Part shown: one piece after another, positions 8,038-18,873 of the stretch
How the letters are laid out: the number at the start of each line of letters is the position of its first letter
Position numbering within the stretch: position 1 is the first letter of the stretch
Assembly: GCF_014836335.1 (NCBI RefSeq)
Contig: NZ_JACSRA010000007.1
Span: 1 to 64,000, forward strand
Direction of reading: 5' to 3'
Source of the DNA: Clostridium cibarium
GTDB lineage: Bacteria; Bacillota; Clostridia; Clostridiales; Clostridiaceae
Length of the DNA stretch: 64,000 bases
Translations under genes and position numbers: made by a program
Notes under the pieces: model-generated
The model's database searches: none
What the model was told of the DNA's origin: nothing
The model's input: only the letters and a program-made list of their open reading frames with translations

Positions 8038-8128
8038 GGAGAGATGGTCGAGTTGGTTTAAGGCACCGGTCTTGAAAACCGGCGTACCTTCGCGGGTACC
8101 CAGGGTTCGAATCCCTGTCTCTCCGCCA
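8038..8128 (+). tRNA. tRNA-Ser (TGA), copy 1
   Basis: 91-nt class II tRNA. Acceptor GGAGAGA/TCTCTCC, anticodon stem CCGGT/ACCGG with loop CTTGAAA (anticodon TGA), long variable arm GTACCTTCGCGGGTAC, T arm GGTTCGAATCC, encoded CCA. It is almost identical to the copy at 9102-9192 and differs at one variable-arm base (G8092 versus A9156). Confidence 0.97.
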
Positions 8129-8162
8129 AAAAACCTCAACAATTAATGTTGAGGTTTTTTTT
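8129..8162. terminator. Bidirectional terminator between tRNA-Ser and the HAD gene
   Basis: AACCTCAACA pairs with TGTTGAGGTT, with A residues on one side and T residues on the other, so it can stop transcription from both the tRNA (+) and the convergent HAD gene (-). Confidence 0.9.
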
Positions 8163-8163
8163 A

Positions 8164-8970
8164 TTATAAACTATTTAAAAATTTTGCTACGGAATCATCT
8201 AAATTGCTTTCAATTACTGAAGTTGAAATATTTTTAAGTTCATCAACAGCATTATTAACAGCATAACACTCATCCGAAATTCTGAACATTGGAATATCAT
8301 TTAAGTTATCTCCAAAGGATATAAGCTTGTCAAAATAGAAATAGTTCTTTAAATAGTTTATTGCATTAGCTTTTGATGCAGAGCTATGATATATTTCAAG
8401 ATTCATAATTTTTTTATCGTAAGTATCTCTATATTTAACTAAAGATAAGCCAGGAATATGTTGTATTCTAGAATAAAGAGAATTAATTTTATCTTCATAG
8501 TCCATAATAGTAAAGTAAAGTATATCTAGGTTTTCAGGAGGTGCTTTTTGTACAAAAGTTTTATAAATTGTGTTTTTTCTTTCTTCATAAAATTTTATTT
8601 GATAAGGGTGCTTTAAAATATTATGATACACGAAAATATGATCATCTTTTATTGAGTATATAAAGGCATTTAAATTTTCTTCTGCAATAATATTTTGTAA
8701 TGTAGAAATTAATTTTCTTTCAATAGTCAAATAATAAAAATATTTATTAGTTTTAATATCATAGATAGTAGCCCCATTCATAGTTACTATAGGAAGGGTT
8801 ATATTTATACCTTTTAATATATTAACAACAGTAGCAGGTGTACGTGCGGTAGCTATTGTAAAATTAATTCCTTTATTTAGAGCCCTATTTAAAATGTTCT
8901 TGCTATTATCTGAAACTAATGCTTCAGAGTTAAGTAAGGTTCCATCTAAATCTGAAATATATAAATTCAT
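8164..8970 (-). CDS. Cof-type HAD-IIB family phosphatase
   Basis: 268 aa. Motif I is ISDLDGTLLNSE at the N-terminus (nucleophile and acid/base Asp), motif II TIATAR, and motif IV FGDNLNDIPMF near the C-terminus, with a Cof-type cap between. These enzymes dephosphorylate small phosphometabolites such as sugar phosphates or flavin precursors; the substrate cannot be named. It starts at an ATG preceded by AGGAGGT and is transcribed against the neighbouring tRNA genes, lying between two near-identical tRNA-Ser copies. Confidence 0.9.
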   Translation of the reverse strand: MNLYISDLDGTLLNSEALVSDNSKNILNRALNKGINFTIATARTPATVVNILKGINITLPIVTMNGATIYDIKTNKYFYYLTIERKLISTLQNIIAEENLNAFIYSIKDDHIFVYHNILKHPYQIKFYEERKNTIYKTFVQKAPPENLDILYFTIMDYEDKINSLYSRIQHIPGLSLVKYRDTYDKKIMNLEIYHSSASKANAINYLKNYFYFDKLISFGDNLNDIPMFRISDECYAVNNAVDELKNISTSVIESNLDDSVAKFLNSL

Positions 8971-9057
8971 AATTACCTCCTTAAATTACTGATACTTTAT
9001 TATATAATAGAAAAGTATTGTAGATAAGAATAATTTGAAAAAATATTAATAAATGTG

Positions 9058-9086
9058 TTGACATAAGGTTAGAATGTTGGTACAAT
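9058..9086 (+). promoter_or_regulatory. Promoter of tRNA-Ser (copy 2) and tRNA-Ser (GCT)
   Basis: TTGACA (9058-9063) and TACAAT (9081-9086), 17-nt spacer. The following AAGTAAGTTATGG is shared with the first tRNA-Ser copy. Confidence 0.85.
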
Positions 9087-9101
9087 AGCTAAGTAAGTTA
9101 T

Positions 9102-9192
9102 GGAGAGATGGTCGAGTTGGTTTAAGGCACCGGTCTTGAAAACCGGCGTACCTTCACGGGTACCCAGGGTTCGAATCCCTGTCTCTCCGCCA
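9102..9192 (+). tRNA. tRNA-Ser (TGA), copy 2
   Basis: Same 91-nt class II structure as the copy at 8038-8128, with one base change in the variable arm loop. It is co-transcribed with the GCT tRNA-Ser that starts 11 nt later. Confidence 0.97.
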
Positions 9193-9202
9193 TAATTTAT
9201 TT

Positions 9203-9293
9203 GGAGAATTACTCAAGTGGCTCAAGAGGCTCCCCTGCTAAGGGAGTAGGCCGGGAAACTGGTGCGAGGGTTCGAATCCCTTGTTCTCCGCCA
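9203..9293 (+). tRNA. tRNA-Ser (GCT)
   Basis: 91-nt class II tRNA. Anticodon stem CTCCC/GGGAG with loop CTGCTAA gives anticodon GCT, reading AGC/AGT. The long variable arm is AGGCCGGGAAACTGGT and CCA is encoded. The last acceptor pair is a T-G wobble. Confidence 0.97.
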
Positions 9294-9330
9294 AAAAGCA
9301 TCTATATAAATAGGTGCTTTTTATTTTTAA
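9294..9330 (+). terminator. Terminator of the tRNA-Ser pair
   Basis: AAAAAGCATCTAT pairs with ATAGGTGCTTTTT (one T-G pair), then TATTTTT. Confidence 0.9.
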
Positions 9331-9382
9331 TAATTATGTATTATAAAATAGAAAAGTAGTAAAATAGAATTATAATTAGTTT

Positions 9383-9413
9383 AGAGTCCTTTAATAGGAC
9401 TCTTTTATTTTTA
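9383..9413 (+). terminator. Second terminator, 32 bp before addB (possible attenuator)
   Basis: Perfect stem AGAGTCCT/AGGACTCT, 5-nt loop TTAAT, then TTTTATTTTT. It lies between the tRNA terminator and the addB start and so does not close any visible gene. It may be a back-up terminator or a leader attenuator of addBA. Confidence 0.75.
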
Positions 9414-9444
9414 GGAAAAAGTATAAGTTTTAGGAGTTAATGCT

Positions 9445-12400
9445 ATGGGAATAAGGTTTATCTATGGAAGAGCAGGATGTGGGAAGAGTTATTTTTGCTT
9501 AAAGGAAATTAAAAAGAAAATAGAAAGCATAGAAGAAAATAAGTTAATATATATAGTTCCTGAACAATATACATTTCAGAGAGAAACATTGCTTCTTAGA
9601 AATGTTGGAGAGAAAGCTTTACTTAGGACAGAAGTTTTAAGCTTTAAAAGAATGGCTCAAAGAATTTTTGAACAATGTGGTGGCAGAGTTAACGATAGAA
9701 TGAAAGATTCAGGTCGAAGTATGCTTATTCATAAAATTCTTCAGCAGTCAGATGAAAAGTTATTATATTTTAATAGAATATCTAAGGAACAAGGTTTTAC
9801 AGATATAATATCAGATACTATAAGTGAGTTTAAAAAGTATAATATTACTCCAGAGATAATTAGAGATAATTTGAAAAATGTTGAAGATAGAGAACTTCAT
9901 GATAAGTTAGAAGATTTATCAGTAATTTATGAAAGTTTTAATAGAAATATAGATGAAAACTTAATTGATGGAGATGATGAGGTAACAATATTAGCAGAAA
10001 AACTTAGAAGCTGTAATGTATATGAAGGAGCCGAAATATGGATAGATGAATTTACTACATTCACTCCACAGCAGATGGAGGTAATAAAAAGGTTGGCTAG
10101 CCAATGCAAAATTGTGAACATTACTCTATGCATGGATGAGTTAAATAAGGGAAATAGCAGCGAAATTACGGATATATTTAATGTTATTAAGTCAACCGAG
10201 CTAAGAATACTAAATATGATGAAGGAAAACAATATTGGATATCTTAAGCCAATTAATCTTAATGAAGAAGAGCCTTATAGATTTAGAAATAGCAAAGAAC
10301 TTAGTCATTTGGAAAGATATTTTTTTACCTATCCATTTAAGGGATATATAAGTCCTATGGAGGATATAAGGCTTTACAAAGCTAATAACTCTTATGATGA
10401 GATAGAAACTGTTTCAAAAGAGATAATTAGGTTGGTTAGAGATGAAAACTATAGATATAGAGATATTTCTTTAGTGTGCAGAAATATAGATGAATACGAG
10501 AAAATTGCTAGTGTAATATTTAATGAGTATGAAATTCCATATTTCTTAGATAAAAAAATAGATATCTTAGATAACCCAATGGTTGTAATAATGTTATCAG
10601 CATTTGAAGTATATCTAAAAAATTGGTCTTATGAAAGTGTATTTAAATATCTAAAGAGTGGATTAACTGATATAGATAGAGAAGAGATAGATATACTAGA
10701 GAATTATGTGTTGGCTAATGGAATAAAAGGATTTAAGTGGACTGGTAATTTAAATTTTCATGAAGAATCAGAAGAAAATGAAATCATTGAAATTATGGAA
10801 AGGGTTAGAAGACCTCTTATAAAGTTTCATAAAGATATGGAAAAAAGTAAGAGTATAAGAGAGGTTTGCAAATCAGTATATGAATTTTTAGTTAGTTTAG
10901 ATATCTTTAATAGAATAGAATCTTGGATAAAAGATTTTGAAGATAAGGGGATAAATAATAAAGTTAAGGAATATGAACAAGTTTCTGAAATTGTTTTAGA
11001 TGTTTTAAATCAAGCTGTAGAAGTAATGGGGCAAGATAATTTGAGTATAGAAGAATTTTATAAAATAATAAATTCTGGGTTTGCGAGTAAAGAGATAGGA
11101 GTTATACCAGTAGCGTTAGATCAAGTAAATATCGGAGATATAGCTAGGATTAAAGGGAGAGAAGTAAAAGCTTTATTTATCGTGGGGGTAAATGATGGAG
11201 TTTTACCTGCTGCTAATAAAGAAGAGGGAATACTCTCAGATAGAGATAGAGATATATTAAAAGACATTGGAGTAGAATTATCATCAACTACTAAGTCAAA
11301 GGTGTTTGAAGAACAATTTATGGTGTATACTGCATTAACTTTAGCTAGTAACTATTTAATGATTAGTTATCCAATGGCTGATTTTGAAGGAAAATCTTTA
11401 AGACCATCTATAATAGTTCCTAAGATGAAGAGAATTTTTACAAAGTTAATTGAAGAAAGTGATTTATATAATTTAAGAGATAAGAAAGACAAGTATGCTA
11501 ATGTTGTTGCCCCCATTCCGACATTTAACAATCTTATATTAGCCTTGAGAAAAAACTATGAAATGGAAGAAATTGAGGATTATTGGGATCAGGTATATGC
11601 TTGGTATAAAGATAAAGAGGAATTTGAAAATAAGTCAGGAAATATACTTAATGGGTTGGATTATAACAATGCAGCAGAAGTTATGTCTACAAGCAAGATA
11701 AAAGATTTATATAGTACAGATAGTGGAAGACTATTATTTAGTGTCTCTAGGCTTGAAATGTATGCAGAATGCCCGTTTTCCTATTTCGTTCAATATGGTC
11801 TTAAAGCAAAGGATAGAAAGGTATATGAGTTTTCAGCTCCTGATTTAGGTTCATTTATGCATGATATACTGGATGAATTTACTAAACGTGTAAAAGGTGA
11901 GAAGATATCGTGGTCCGAGTTAAATGCAGATAAGTGTAGAATTATAGTTGGTGAACTTGTTCAAGCAAAGCTAAAGGAGAATAGTAATTCTATATTAAAT
12001 AGTAGTAAAAGATATAAGTATTTTACAGACAGATTTAAGAGAGTTATCACTAAGTCTGTATCAATAATAGCAGAACAAATGAGAAAAGGGCAATTTGAGA
12101 TATTTAGTAATGAATTTGTGTTTGGAAGTTTTAATGATGGAGCTCCAATTAAAATAAGTTTACCTTCAGGAGAAGATGTGTTTTTAACTGGTAGAGTTGA
12201 TAGAATAGATTCTTTAGACATGAATGGAAACACTTATATAAGAATAATAGATTACAAATCCGGAGCAAAGAAATTTGATTTAAATGAATTATATTATGGA
12301 TTACAAATTCAACTTTTAGTGTATTTAGATGCAATAATTAAGAATTCTAAGTATATACTGAATAAGCAGGCTATTCCAGGGGCTATATTATATTTTAGGA

Positions 12401-12876
12401 TAGATGATCCTATTATTAAAAGCAAAGGTGATCTTGAGGAAGATCAAGTAAGAGAGCAAGTGCTTCAAAAACTTAAAATGAATGGGTTATTACTTAAAGA
12501 TGCTGAATTGGTTAGATCAATGGATAATGATATGGAGACTTATTCATTGGTTATTCCTGCTACATTTAAAAAGGATGGGGATTTTTCATCAAATAGTTCA
12601 GTGATTACAGAGGAGCAGTTTAGTATATTAAGGGATTATGTAAATGAGAAAATGATAGAATTATGTGAGGATATGTTAAGTGGAGTAATAAGAATAGAGC
12701 CTTGTAAGAACTTGACAACAGCATATTGTGATTATTGTGATTATTCTGCTATATGTCAGTTTGATACAAGTATAAAAGACAATAAATATAAGTTAGTCTT
12801 GAAAAAGAATGAAGATGAAGTCTGGAATATGATAAAAAGTACAGTAGAAGGAGGCTATGGTAATGGGGGAAACTAA
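9445..12876 (+). CDS. addB: ATP-dependent nuclease subunit AddB
   Basis: 1143 aa, normal for AddB. With AddA it forms the helicase-nuclease that resects double-strand breaks and recognises Chi-type sites before RecA loading. The N-terminus has Walker [11 protein letters not shown]. The C-terminal nuclease domain has [10 protein letters not shown] and the iron-sulphur cluster cysteines: one in YAECPFSYF (~residue 775) and three in [13 protein letters not shown] (~1094-1105). The start follows TAGGAG. The stop overlaps the addA start region by 14 nt, so the subunits are translationally coupled. An unexplained terminator hairpin precedes the gene. Confidence 0.97.
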   Translation: MGIRFIYGRAGCGKSYFCLKEIKKKIESIEENKLIYIVPEQYTFQRETLLLRNVGEKALLRTEVLSFKRMAQRIFEQCGGRVNDRMKDSGRSMLIHKILQQSDEKLLYFNRISKEQGFTDIISDTISEFKKYNITPEIIRDNLKNVEDRELHDKLEDLSVIYESFNRNIDENLIDGDDEVTILAEKLRSCNVYEGAEIWIDEFTTFTPQQMEVIKRLASQCKIVNITLCMDELNKGNSSEITDIFNVIKSTELRILNMMKENNIGYLKPINLNEEEPYRFRNSKELSHLERYFFTYPFKGYISPMEDIRLYKANNSYDEIETVSKEIIRLVRDENYRYRDISLVCRNIDEYEKIASVIFNEYEIPYFLDKKIDILDNPMVVIMLSAFEVYLKNWSYESVFKYLKSGLTDIDREEIDILENYVLANGIKGFKWTGNLNFHEESEENEIIEIMERVRRPLIKFHKDMEKSKSIREVCKSVYEFLVSLDIFNRIESWIKDFEDKGINNKVKEYEQVSEIVLDVLNQAVEVMGQDNLSIEEFYKIINSGFASKEIGVIPVALDQVNIGDIARIKGREVKALFIVGVNDGVLPAANKEEGILSDRDRDILKDIGVELSSTTKSKVFEEQFMVYTALTLASNYLMISYPMADFEGKSLRPSIIVPKMKRIFTKLIEESDLYNLRDKKDKYANVVAPIPTFNNLILALRKNYEMEEIEDYWDQVYAWYKDKEEFENKSGNILNGLDYNNAAEVMSTSKIKDLYSTDSGRLLFSVSRLEMYAECPFSYFVQYGLKAKDRKVYEFSAPDLGSFMHDILDEFTKRVKGEKISWSELNADKCRIIVGELVQAKLKENSNSILNSSKRYKYFTDRFKRVITKSVSIIAEQMRKGQFEIFSNEFVFGSFNDGAPIKISLPSGEDVFLTGRVDRIDSLDMNGNTYIRIIDYKSGAKKFDLNELYYGLQIQLLVYLDAIIKNSKYILNKQAIPGAILYFRIDDPIIKSKGDLEEDQVREQVLQKLKMNGLLLKDAELVRSMDNDMETYSLVIPATFKKDGDFSSNSSVITEEQFSILRDYVNEKMIELCEDMLSGVIRIEPCKNLTTAYCDYCDYSAICQFDTSIKDNKYKLVLKKNEDEVWNMIKSTVEGGYGNGGN

Positions 12877-15800
12877 ATGGACTAAAGAGCAGTTAGATGC
12901 AATTGAAACTAGAAATTGCAACTTATTAGTAGCTGCAGCTGCTGGATCTGGAAAAACTGCAGTTTTAGTAGAAAGAATAATACAAATTATAACAAATGAA
13001 GAGAACCCTGTGGATATAGATAGATTATTAGTCGTTACTTTTACTAGTGCAGCAGCTTCAGAGATGCGAGAGAGGATAGCAGGTGCTATAACTAAGGCCT
13101 TAGAAAGAAAACCAAACTCAAAAAATCTTCAAAAACAATTAACTTTATTAAGTAGATCTAATATAACGACAATGCATTCATTTTGTCTAGATGTTATAAA
13201 GAATAATTTTCATGTAATAGACATAGATCCTGGATTTAGAGTACTAAATGAAACAGAAGGTGTTCTTTTAAAAGGTGAAGTAATAGATGAACTTTTTGAA
13301 GATAAGTATGAAGAAGAAGATAATGAATTTTTAACATTAGTTGAAGCATATAGCGGTTCAAGGGACGATAGAAAACTTAAAGATATAATATTAGATTTAT
13401 ATAGATTTTCAATGAGTGGACCTTGGCCAGAAGTATGGCTTAGAGAAAAAGCAGAAGATTTTAATGTTAAAGATAAAGAAGAACTTTCTAAAAGTAATTG
13501 GGTTGAGGTTCTTAAAGAAACTCTTAAAATTGAAGTTAATGGATTAATAAGTATGGTTTATAAGTCTATTCAGATATGTAATGATACAGTAGGTTTGGAG
13601 CCGTATTTGGAAAATTTAGAATCAGATAGATTAATATTAGAAGAAATTTATGAATCTTTAGATAAGGATTTAGATACTATTTATGATAAGTTATTTAATG
13701 TAAGTTTTTCAAAGCTTAAAACAATAAAAAAAGGTGCTATTGAGGATGATAGTATAAAAGAAACTGTTAAGTTAATTAGGAATGACATAAAGAAGAAGAT
13801 TGGAAAAATAAGAGAAGATATATTTTCAGCGAATCCAGATGAAATGTTAAAAAGTGTACAGAGGTCATATACTTACATGAAAGAACTTACAAACCTTGTA
13901 ATTGAGTTTCAAGAGAGATTCTCTAAGGCCAAAAAGAGTAAAGGAGCATTAGATTTTAATGATCTTGAACATTTATGTTTAAGAATATTAACTAATGAAG
14001 AGGTTAATGTTAAAGAGAATTTTAAAGATCATTTTGATGAAGTTTTAGTTGATGAGTATCAAGATTCAAATAATGTTCAAGAAGCTATTATTGATTTAGT
14101 ATCAAGAAAAAACAGTGATAACCCTAATGTATTTATGGTTGGTGACGTTAAGCAAAGTATTTATAGATTTAGACAGGCAAAACCAGAGTTGTTTTTAGAA
14201 AAGTATAATACTTATTCTAAGAATGAAGGTAAAAATAGAAAAATACAATTATATAAGAATTTTAGAAGTAGATTTGAAGTAATTAGTGGAGTTAATTTTG
14301 TATTTAAAGAGCTAATGTCCAAGGTTGTTGGAGAATTAGATTACACAGATGAAGAGGCACTAAATTTAGGAGCTGATTATAAGTTGTTGGAGGAGACAGG
14401 GGTTACTGGAGGAGATGTTGAACTTCATGTGTTTGATAAATCTTCTTGTATTGATGAAAGTAGCAAAGAAGAGGTTGCAAGTGAGGAACTAGAAGAAGAT
14501 GTTGGGGCAATTAATATAGAAGCTAGAATTGTAGCGAAAAGAATAAAGAAATTACTGTCTAGAAAAGAAAAGGAAACTTTTAAGGTATTAGATAAAGAAA
14601 CAGGAGAATATAGACCAGTTACATATAAGGATATTGTTATACTCTTAAGAGCAACTAAGAATTGGTCAGAAATATTCTTAGATGAATTAGGAGCACAAGG
14701 TATTCCTGTATATTCAGATACTGGCTCAGGATATTTTGAATCAATAGAAATAAGAACTGTTATGTCGCTTTTAAAGGTTATTGATAATCCAATGCAAGAT
14801 GTGCCTTTAATTGCATCATTAAGGTCACCTATATTAAATTTTACAGTAGAAGAGTTAGCCAATATAAGATTAATTAATAAAGAAGGCTATTTCTATGAAA
14901 ATATAAAGTTAATATGTACTGATGAATATAAAGAAGATATTGTATTAAAAGAAAAGTGCTTACGTTTTATTAAAAAACTTAATGAATGGAGAGATAAGTC
15001 GGTATATATGCCGATAGATGAATTGATATGGTACTTGTATATGGATACTGCTTACTATGGGTATGTAGGAGCTATGCCTAATGGAGTATTAAGACAGGCA
15101 AATCTTAGGATACTATTTCAGAGGGCGGAAGTGTATGAAAAAACAAGTTTTAAAGGATTGTTTAACTTCATTAATTTCATAAACAGGCTTAGAAAATCAT
15201 CAGGAGATATGGGAAGCGCAAAAATTTTAGGGGAAAATGAAGATGTAGTTAGGATTATGAGTATTCATAAGAGTAAGGGATTAGAATTTCCTATAGTATT
15301 TTTATCTGGATCTGGAAAACAGTTTAATTTAATGGACTTGAATAAGAATATACTATATCATGAAGAACTTGGATTAGGTCCTGAATTTATTGATCTGGAA
15401 AAGAGGGTAAGTTATAGCACTTTGCCAAAAGAAGCAATAAAGCAAAGGATTAGACTTGAAACTTTATCAGAAGAAATGAGAATATTATATGTAGCATTTA
15501 CAAGAGCAAAGGAAAAGCTTATAATTACAGGCTCAGCATCAGATTTAGAGAAATGGGCAAAGAAATGTTGTAATGCAGCTAATTTAGATAAAGAGGTCAT
15601 ACAATCTTCAGAGGTCCTTAAAGGAAAATCATACTTAGAGTGGATTGGGATGGCATTAGCTAAACATAAAGATGGAGAAGTGATTAGAGATTTAGTAGGA
15701 ATTTTAGGTATAGAAATAAAAGAAAGTCTATCATCTTGGAATATTAAGTTTTGGAGTAAATCAGAATTAGTTAATGAAAATACATTAGAAATCATAGATG

Positions 15801-16567
15801 AAACAAGAAAAGAAAATCTTTTTATAAATTCAACTTGTGAAATGATAGATGAAGAGATTGAAAGAAGGTTAGGGTTTAGATATAAATTTAAAGAAGCGAC
15901 TAATATCAGAAGTAATTTTTCTGTATCAGATTTAAAAAAGAAGAATTTTGAAGAGTTGGATACTAACGAGGGTAGTGAATTTTTTAAAGATAAAATAGAC
16001 ATAATTCCTAAATTTCTTAAAGAGGAAAAAGGTATTACTTCTGCTGAAAAAGGAACTGCAATTCATTTTGTTATGCAGAGGATTGACTTCAATAGGGTTA
16101 ATACAGTTGATGAAATAAAAGAGCAATTAAATGAATTATTAATCAATGACCTTTTAAGTGAGGCTGAACATAAGGCAATTAATCCTACAAAGATATTTAA
16201 TTTTTTTAGAAGTAACTTAGGAAAAAGATTGTTGAAAGCTTTTAAAGATGGAAGTAAGGTGTATAAAGAGCTACCTTTTTACACTGAAATAAGTCCATTA
16301 GAAATAGATAATGAACTATCAAATAATATCGAGAAAGAAAAAGTAAGACTCCAAGGTGTTATAGATTGTTTCTTTTACGAAATGGATAATATAATTTTAG
16401 TAGATTATAAGACTGATTATGTACAAGAAGGAAATGAAGAGGATATGATAAAGAAATATTCTGTACAAATAAAGTATTATAAAGAAGCTCTAAAAAAAAT
16501 AACAGGAAAAACAGTTTCAGAATCCTATTTATATTTATTTTATTTAGATAAAGAGATAAGTATTTAA
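12863..16567 (+). CDS. addA: ATP-dependent helicase/nuclease subunit AddA
   Basis: 1234 aa from the ATG at 12863, chosen for its 8-nt spacing to AGGAGG (12849-12854); the ATG at 12857 is too close. UvrD-type helicase with Walker [12 protein letters not shown] (~residue 30), [13 protein letters not shown], Walker [10 protein letters not shown] (~396), [12 protein letters not shown], and [11 protein letters not shown]. The C-terminal RecB-type nuclease has GTAIHFVMQ and GVIDCFF...LVDYKTDY (~1160). It is the 3'-5' motor and one nuclease of the AddAB complex. A hairpin at 16570-16620 ends the operon. Confidence 0.97.
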   Translation: MGETKWTKEQLDAIETRNCNLLVAAAAGSGKTAVLVERIIQIITNEENPVDIDRLLVVTFTSAAASEMRERIAGAITKALERKPNSKNLQKQLTLLSRSNITTMHSFCLDVIKNNFHVIDIDPGFRVLNETEGVLLKGEVIDELFEDKYEEEDNEFLTLVEAYSGSRDDRKLKDIILDLYRFSMSGPWPEVWLREKAEDFNVKDKEELSKSNWVEVLKETLKIEVNGLISMVYKSIQICNDTVGLEPYLENLESDRLILEEIYESLDKDLDTIYDKLFNVSFSKLKTIKKGAIEDDSIKETVKLIRNDIKKKIGKIREDIFSANPDEMLKSVQRSYTYMKELTNLVIEFQERFSKAKKSKGALDFNDLEHLCLRILTNEEVNVKENFKDHFDEVLVDEYQDSNNVQEAIIDLVSRKNSDNPNVFMVGDVKQSIYRFRQAKPELFLEKYNTYSKNEGKNRKIQLYKNFRSRFEVISGVNFVFKELMSKVVGELDYTDEEALNLGADYKLLEETGVTGGDVELHVFDKSSCIDESSKEEVASEELEEDVGAINIEARIVAKRIKKLLSRKEKETFKVLDKETGEYRPVTYKDIVILLRATKNWSEIFLDELGAQGIPVYSDTGSGYFESIEIRTVMSLLKVIDNPMQDVPLIASLRSPILNFTVEELANIRLINKEGYFYENIKLICTDEYKEDIVLKEKCLRFIKKLNEWRDKSVYMPIDELIWYLYMDTAYYGYVGAMPNGVLRQANLRILFQRAEVYEKTSFKGLFNFINFINRLRKSSGDMGSAKILGENEDVVRIMSIHKSKGLEFPIVFLSGSGKQFNLMDLNKNILYHEELGLGPEFIDLEKRVSYSTLPKEAIKQRIRLETLSEEMRILYVAFTRAKEKLIITGSASDLEKWAKKCCNAANLDKEVIQSSEVLKGKSYLEWIGMALAKHKDGEVIRDLVGILGIEIKESLSSWNIKFWSKSELVNENTLEIIDETRKENLFINSTCEMIDEEIERRLGFRYKFKEATNIRSNFSVSDLKKKNFEELDTNEGSEFFKDKIDIIPKFLKEEKGITSAEKGTAIHFVMQRIDFNRVNTVDEIKEQLNELLINDLLSEAEHKAINPTKIFNFFRSNLGKRLLKAFKDGSKVYKELPFYTEISPLEIDNELSNNIEKEKVRLQGVIDCFFYEMDNIILVDYKTDYVQEGNEEDMIKKYSVQIKYYKEALKKITGKTVSESYLYLFYLDKEISI

Positions 16568-16569
16568 AA

Positions 16570-16620
16570 GTAAGCAATTCACAGCATTTTATTTAAAGAG
16601 TGCTATGAATTGCTTACTTC
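16570..16620. terminator. Terminator-like hairpin after addA
   Basis: GTAAGCAATTCA pairs with TGAATTGCTTAC, with an inner AGCA/TGCT extension. The T-tract is weak (TTCTTAG). It lies between convergent genes and may serve both. Confidence 0.6.
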
Positions 16621-16688
16621 TTAGCAATTGAAATTTTTATTTCCTGAGAAATAATCTACTAAGGTTAGATACTATTAAATGAAGGTAG

Positions 16689-17846
16689 TTATTGAATTAT
16701 TACTTTACTTCCTCTAGGAATGTTATCAAATAACCATTTTGAATCTGATTCTCCAAGACGAACACAACCATGGGAGGCAGGTTTACCTAGGGTAAAGTCA
16801 ACTATCTTGCTTTTATCTTCGTTATAAGGTAGTGAGTGGAATAAATAGTCTCCATTAAATTGAACCCAGTACTTTCCACCTTGTTTATAGCTGTTAGAGA
16901 AAAACCATTTACCTTTTTCTTTTATAGTGTAAGTTCCTTTAGGAGTTTCTTCTCCATTAATTCCAGTAGAACAACAAAAAGACTTAACTAAGTTCCAAGA
17001 ATTTTTTTTGCCTTTATAAATGTTAGTCTTTTGATTGCTCAAATCAACTTGGATTAAGTAAGGTGTATTACTATCCAAAGAAAGTGTATTTATATTTGAT
17101 ATAGTTATATTAGCAACTTTTGAAGAGGTTGGTTGAGTTGCATTAGCATTGGAGTTTGAATAACTTTGATAAGCTTTAATCTCCTCAATTTTAGATACAA
17201 TAGATTCATTATCACCAACAATATAATTTACACTATCTAACAATGATAATGCCTTATCATAATCTTTCACATTAATAAGAGCAGTTGACTTTGATATTAT
17301 GCCAGAAATTATATGCTCTTTACATTTTCTAATATATTCAACAGCGCTAGGATAATTATCATCAGTGTATTTTATATTTGAAAAGACATTATAAGCATAA
17401 ATATATTTTCCAGAGTCAAATAAGGCAACTCCAGAGTTATAGGAATTGTCTAAGTTAGTTATAGAATTATTAGAACTATCTAGTGGAATATCATATCTCT
17501 TTATTTCATTAATTAATTCTAATATAGATTGTTCATTTATGTTTTCAACTTCAACTTCATGAGAGAGTGTATTTAACTTTTGGGAAAAGTAATTTTTCAA
17601 GTCACTTTTTAGTAGAATTGACTTAAACGGGTTAAGTGTTTCTTCTTTAAGCAATATGTTATTAGCATTGGAAAACTTCTTTTGATCAAAGTTAGATGAA
17701 AAGTCATTAAATAAAGTTTTATAATTTAAGTATTCACAAAGTGTTAGTGTGCTTACTAACATAAAAAGTAAAACAATAAATATTTTAAGTTTTAAGCTAC
17801 TTTTTTTTGTGATGTTTCTACTAAAGTTAAATTGTGATTTTTTCAT
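16689..17846 (-). CDS. Membrane-anchored L,D-transpeptidase (YkuD domain)
   Basis: 385 aa. One N-terminal membrane segment (~residues 23-42, IFIVLLFMLVSTLTL) is followed by an extracytoplasmic helical, TPR-like region (~60-235) and a C-terminal YkuD domain with the catalytic motif SHGCVRLGESD. YkuD enzymes form 3-3 peptidoglycan cross-links or attach proteins to the wall using a catalytic Cys. The ETPKGTYTIKEKGKWF and YLFHSLPY segments are characteristic. It starts at an ATG preceded by AGGAGG. It is divergent from the DUF1189 gene and convergent with addA. The N-terminal region could measure or bind wall substrates; that is inference. Confidence 0.9.
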   Translation of the reverse strand: MKKSQFNFSRNITKKSSLKLKIFIVLLFMLVSTLTLCEYLNYKTLFNDFSSNFDQKKFSNANNILLKEETLNPFKSILLKSDLKNYFSQKLNTLSHEVEVENINEQSILELINEIKRYDIPLDSSNNSITNLDNSYNSGVALFDSGKYIYAYNVFSNIKYTDDNYPSAVEYIRKCKEHIISGIISKSTALINVKDYDKALSLLDSVNYIVGDNESIVSKIEEIKAYQSYSNSNANATQPTSSKVANITISNINTLSLDSNTPYLIQVDLSNQKTNIYKGKKNSWNLVKSFCCSTGINGEETPKGTYTIKEKGKWFFSNSYKQGGKYWVQFNGDYLFHSLPYNEDKSKIVDFTLGKPASHGCVRLGESDSKWLFDNIPRGSKVIIQ

Positions 17847-18011
17847 CTAAATAAAAACCTCCTAACAATGCAATATACATATAATATTGACATTATTTGT
17901 ACAACTTAAACAATAAATCGATAAATTAGGTTGTAATAATGGAGATAGTATGGTTAAAATTATAATATATGTAACCATGATAATTTAAACAAATTAGAAT
18001 AGGAGTGTAAA

Positions 18012-18809
18012 ATGACTAAAGGAGATAATATTTTTAAAAAAATCATTAATTCGATATATAACTTAAAAGAATTTCCGAGTTACAGAAAAGAAGGAATAAA
18101 AAAAGCTATTTTATATGCCCTTATTTTAACTATTTTTATTGGTGGAATAAAAGGAATAATTAAGAGTATAGGTTTTAATAATTCTAGCAATGAAACAATT
18201 AGAATTATAAGTGATGAAAAATATAAATTTTCTATTGTTAATGGACAGTTAAATTTGGTAAATACACCTTTAAAAATCGAAGAAAATAATATGATCATTT
18301 ATATGGATAAAGATATAACTATAAGTGAAAGTGCCAAGCTAAGTAATTCTACAATAGTTAATGAAGGCACATATATATTAATGCTGAATGATGGGATTGT
18401 TGTAAATTCAAATAACTCAGGAATTAGTCAAATGAAGTATAATTATAATGAATTAGGTATAATGAATGGATTTGATAATAAAACATTAATAGATATGATT
18501 CGAAATATAAAACTTCCTATCATGGTGTTAATTGCTATAGTTTATATTATACAAGAATTTATATTCTACTTGATGGTAGCATTGATGATAGGTGTTTTAT
18601 CATTAATTCCAAGCAAATTATTCAAGTTAAACATGGAACTTGAGGAGCTATTCTCATTAGCAATATATACAGCAACTTTTCCAAACATTTTAATATTGAT
18701 ATTAACTATATTAGTTCCGAACGTTCCATTTGATACAGCTGGTATGGTTGGAACAATAATATTTACTTACATAATATTAAATGATTTAAGAAAAGAAATA
18801 AATTTATAA
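18012..18809 (+). CDS. DUF1189 family membrane protein
   Basis: 265 aa. A first membrane segment lies at ~residues 35-52 (AILYALILTIFIGGIKG), then an extracytoplasmic domain (~55-160), then four hydrophobic segments at ~165-255. This 1 + loop + 4 architecture and the N-terminal FFKKIINSIYNLKEFPSYR-like stretch are typical of DUF1189 (YqhR/maltodextrin-permease-like) proteins of Firmicutes. Function unknown. The start follows TAGGAGTG. It is monocistronic, with a terminator immediately downstream. Confidence 0.75.
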   Translation: MTKGDNIFKKIINSIYNLKEFPSYRKEGIKKAILYALILTIFIGGIKGIIKSIGFNNSSNETIRIISDEKYKFSIVNGQLNLVNTPLKIEENNMIIYMDKDITISESAKLSNSTIVNEGTYILMLNDGIVVNSNNSGISQMKYNYNELGIMNGFDNKTLIDMIRNIKLPIMVLIAIVYIIQEFIFYLMVALMIGVLSLIPSKLFKLNMELEELFSLAIYTATFPNILILILTILVPNVPFDTAGMVGTIIFTYIILNDLRKEINL

Positions 18810-18810
18810 T

Positions 18811-18838
18811 AAAAAGTGGCTATGCCACTTTTTATTAT
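18811..18838 (+). terminator. Terminator of the DUF1189 gene
   Basis: AAAAAGTGGC/GCCACTTTTT with a TAT loop, perfect stem, partly symmetric A/T flanks. Confidence 0.9.
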
Positions 18839-18873
18839 ATTACAGATTCAGATAATAATTAGGAGGATTAATC

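Noticed and set aside
7954..8142. Minus-strand ORF across tRNA-Ser encoding a GGETGIRTLGT-type protein
   Set aside because: This is the well-known spurious product antisense to tRNA-Ser; the sequence is explained entirely by the tRNA and has no ribosome site.
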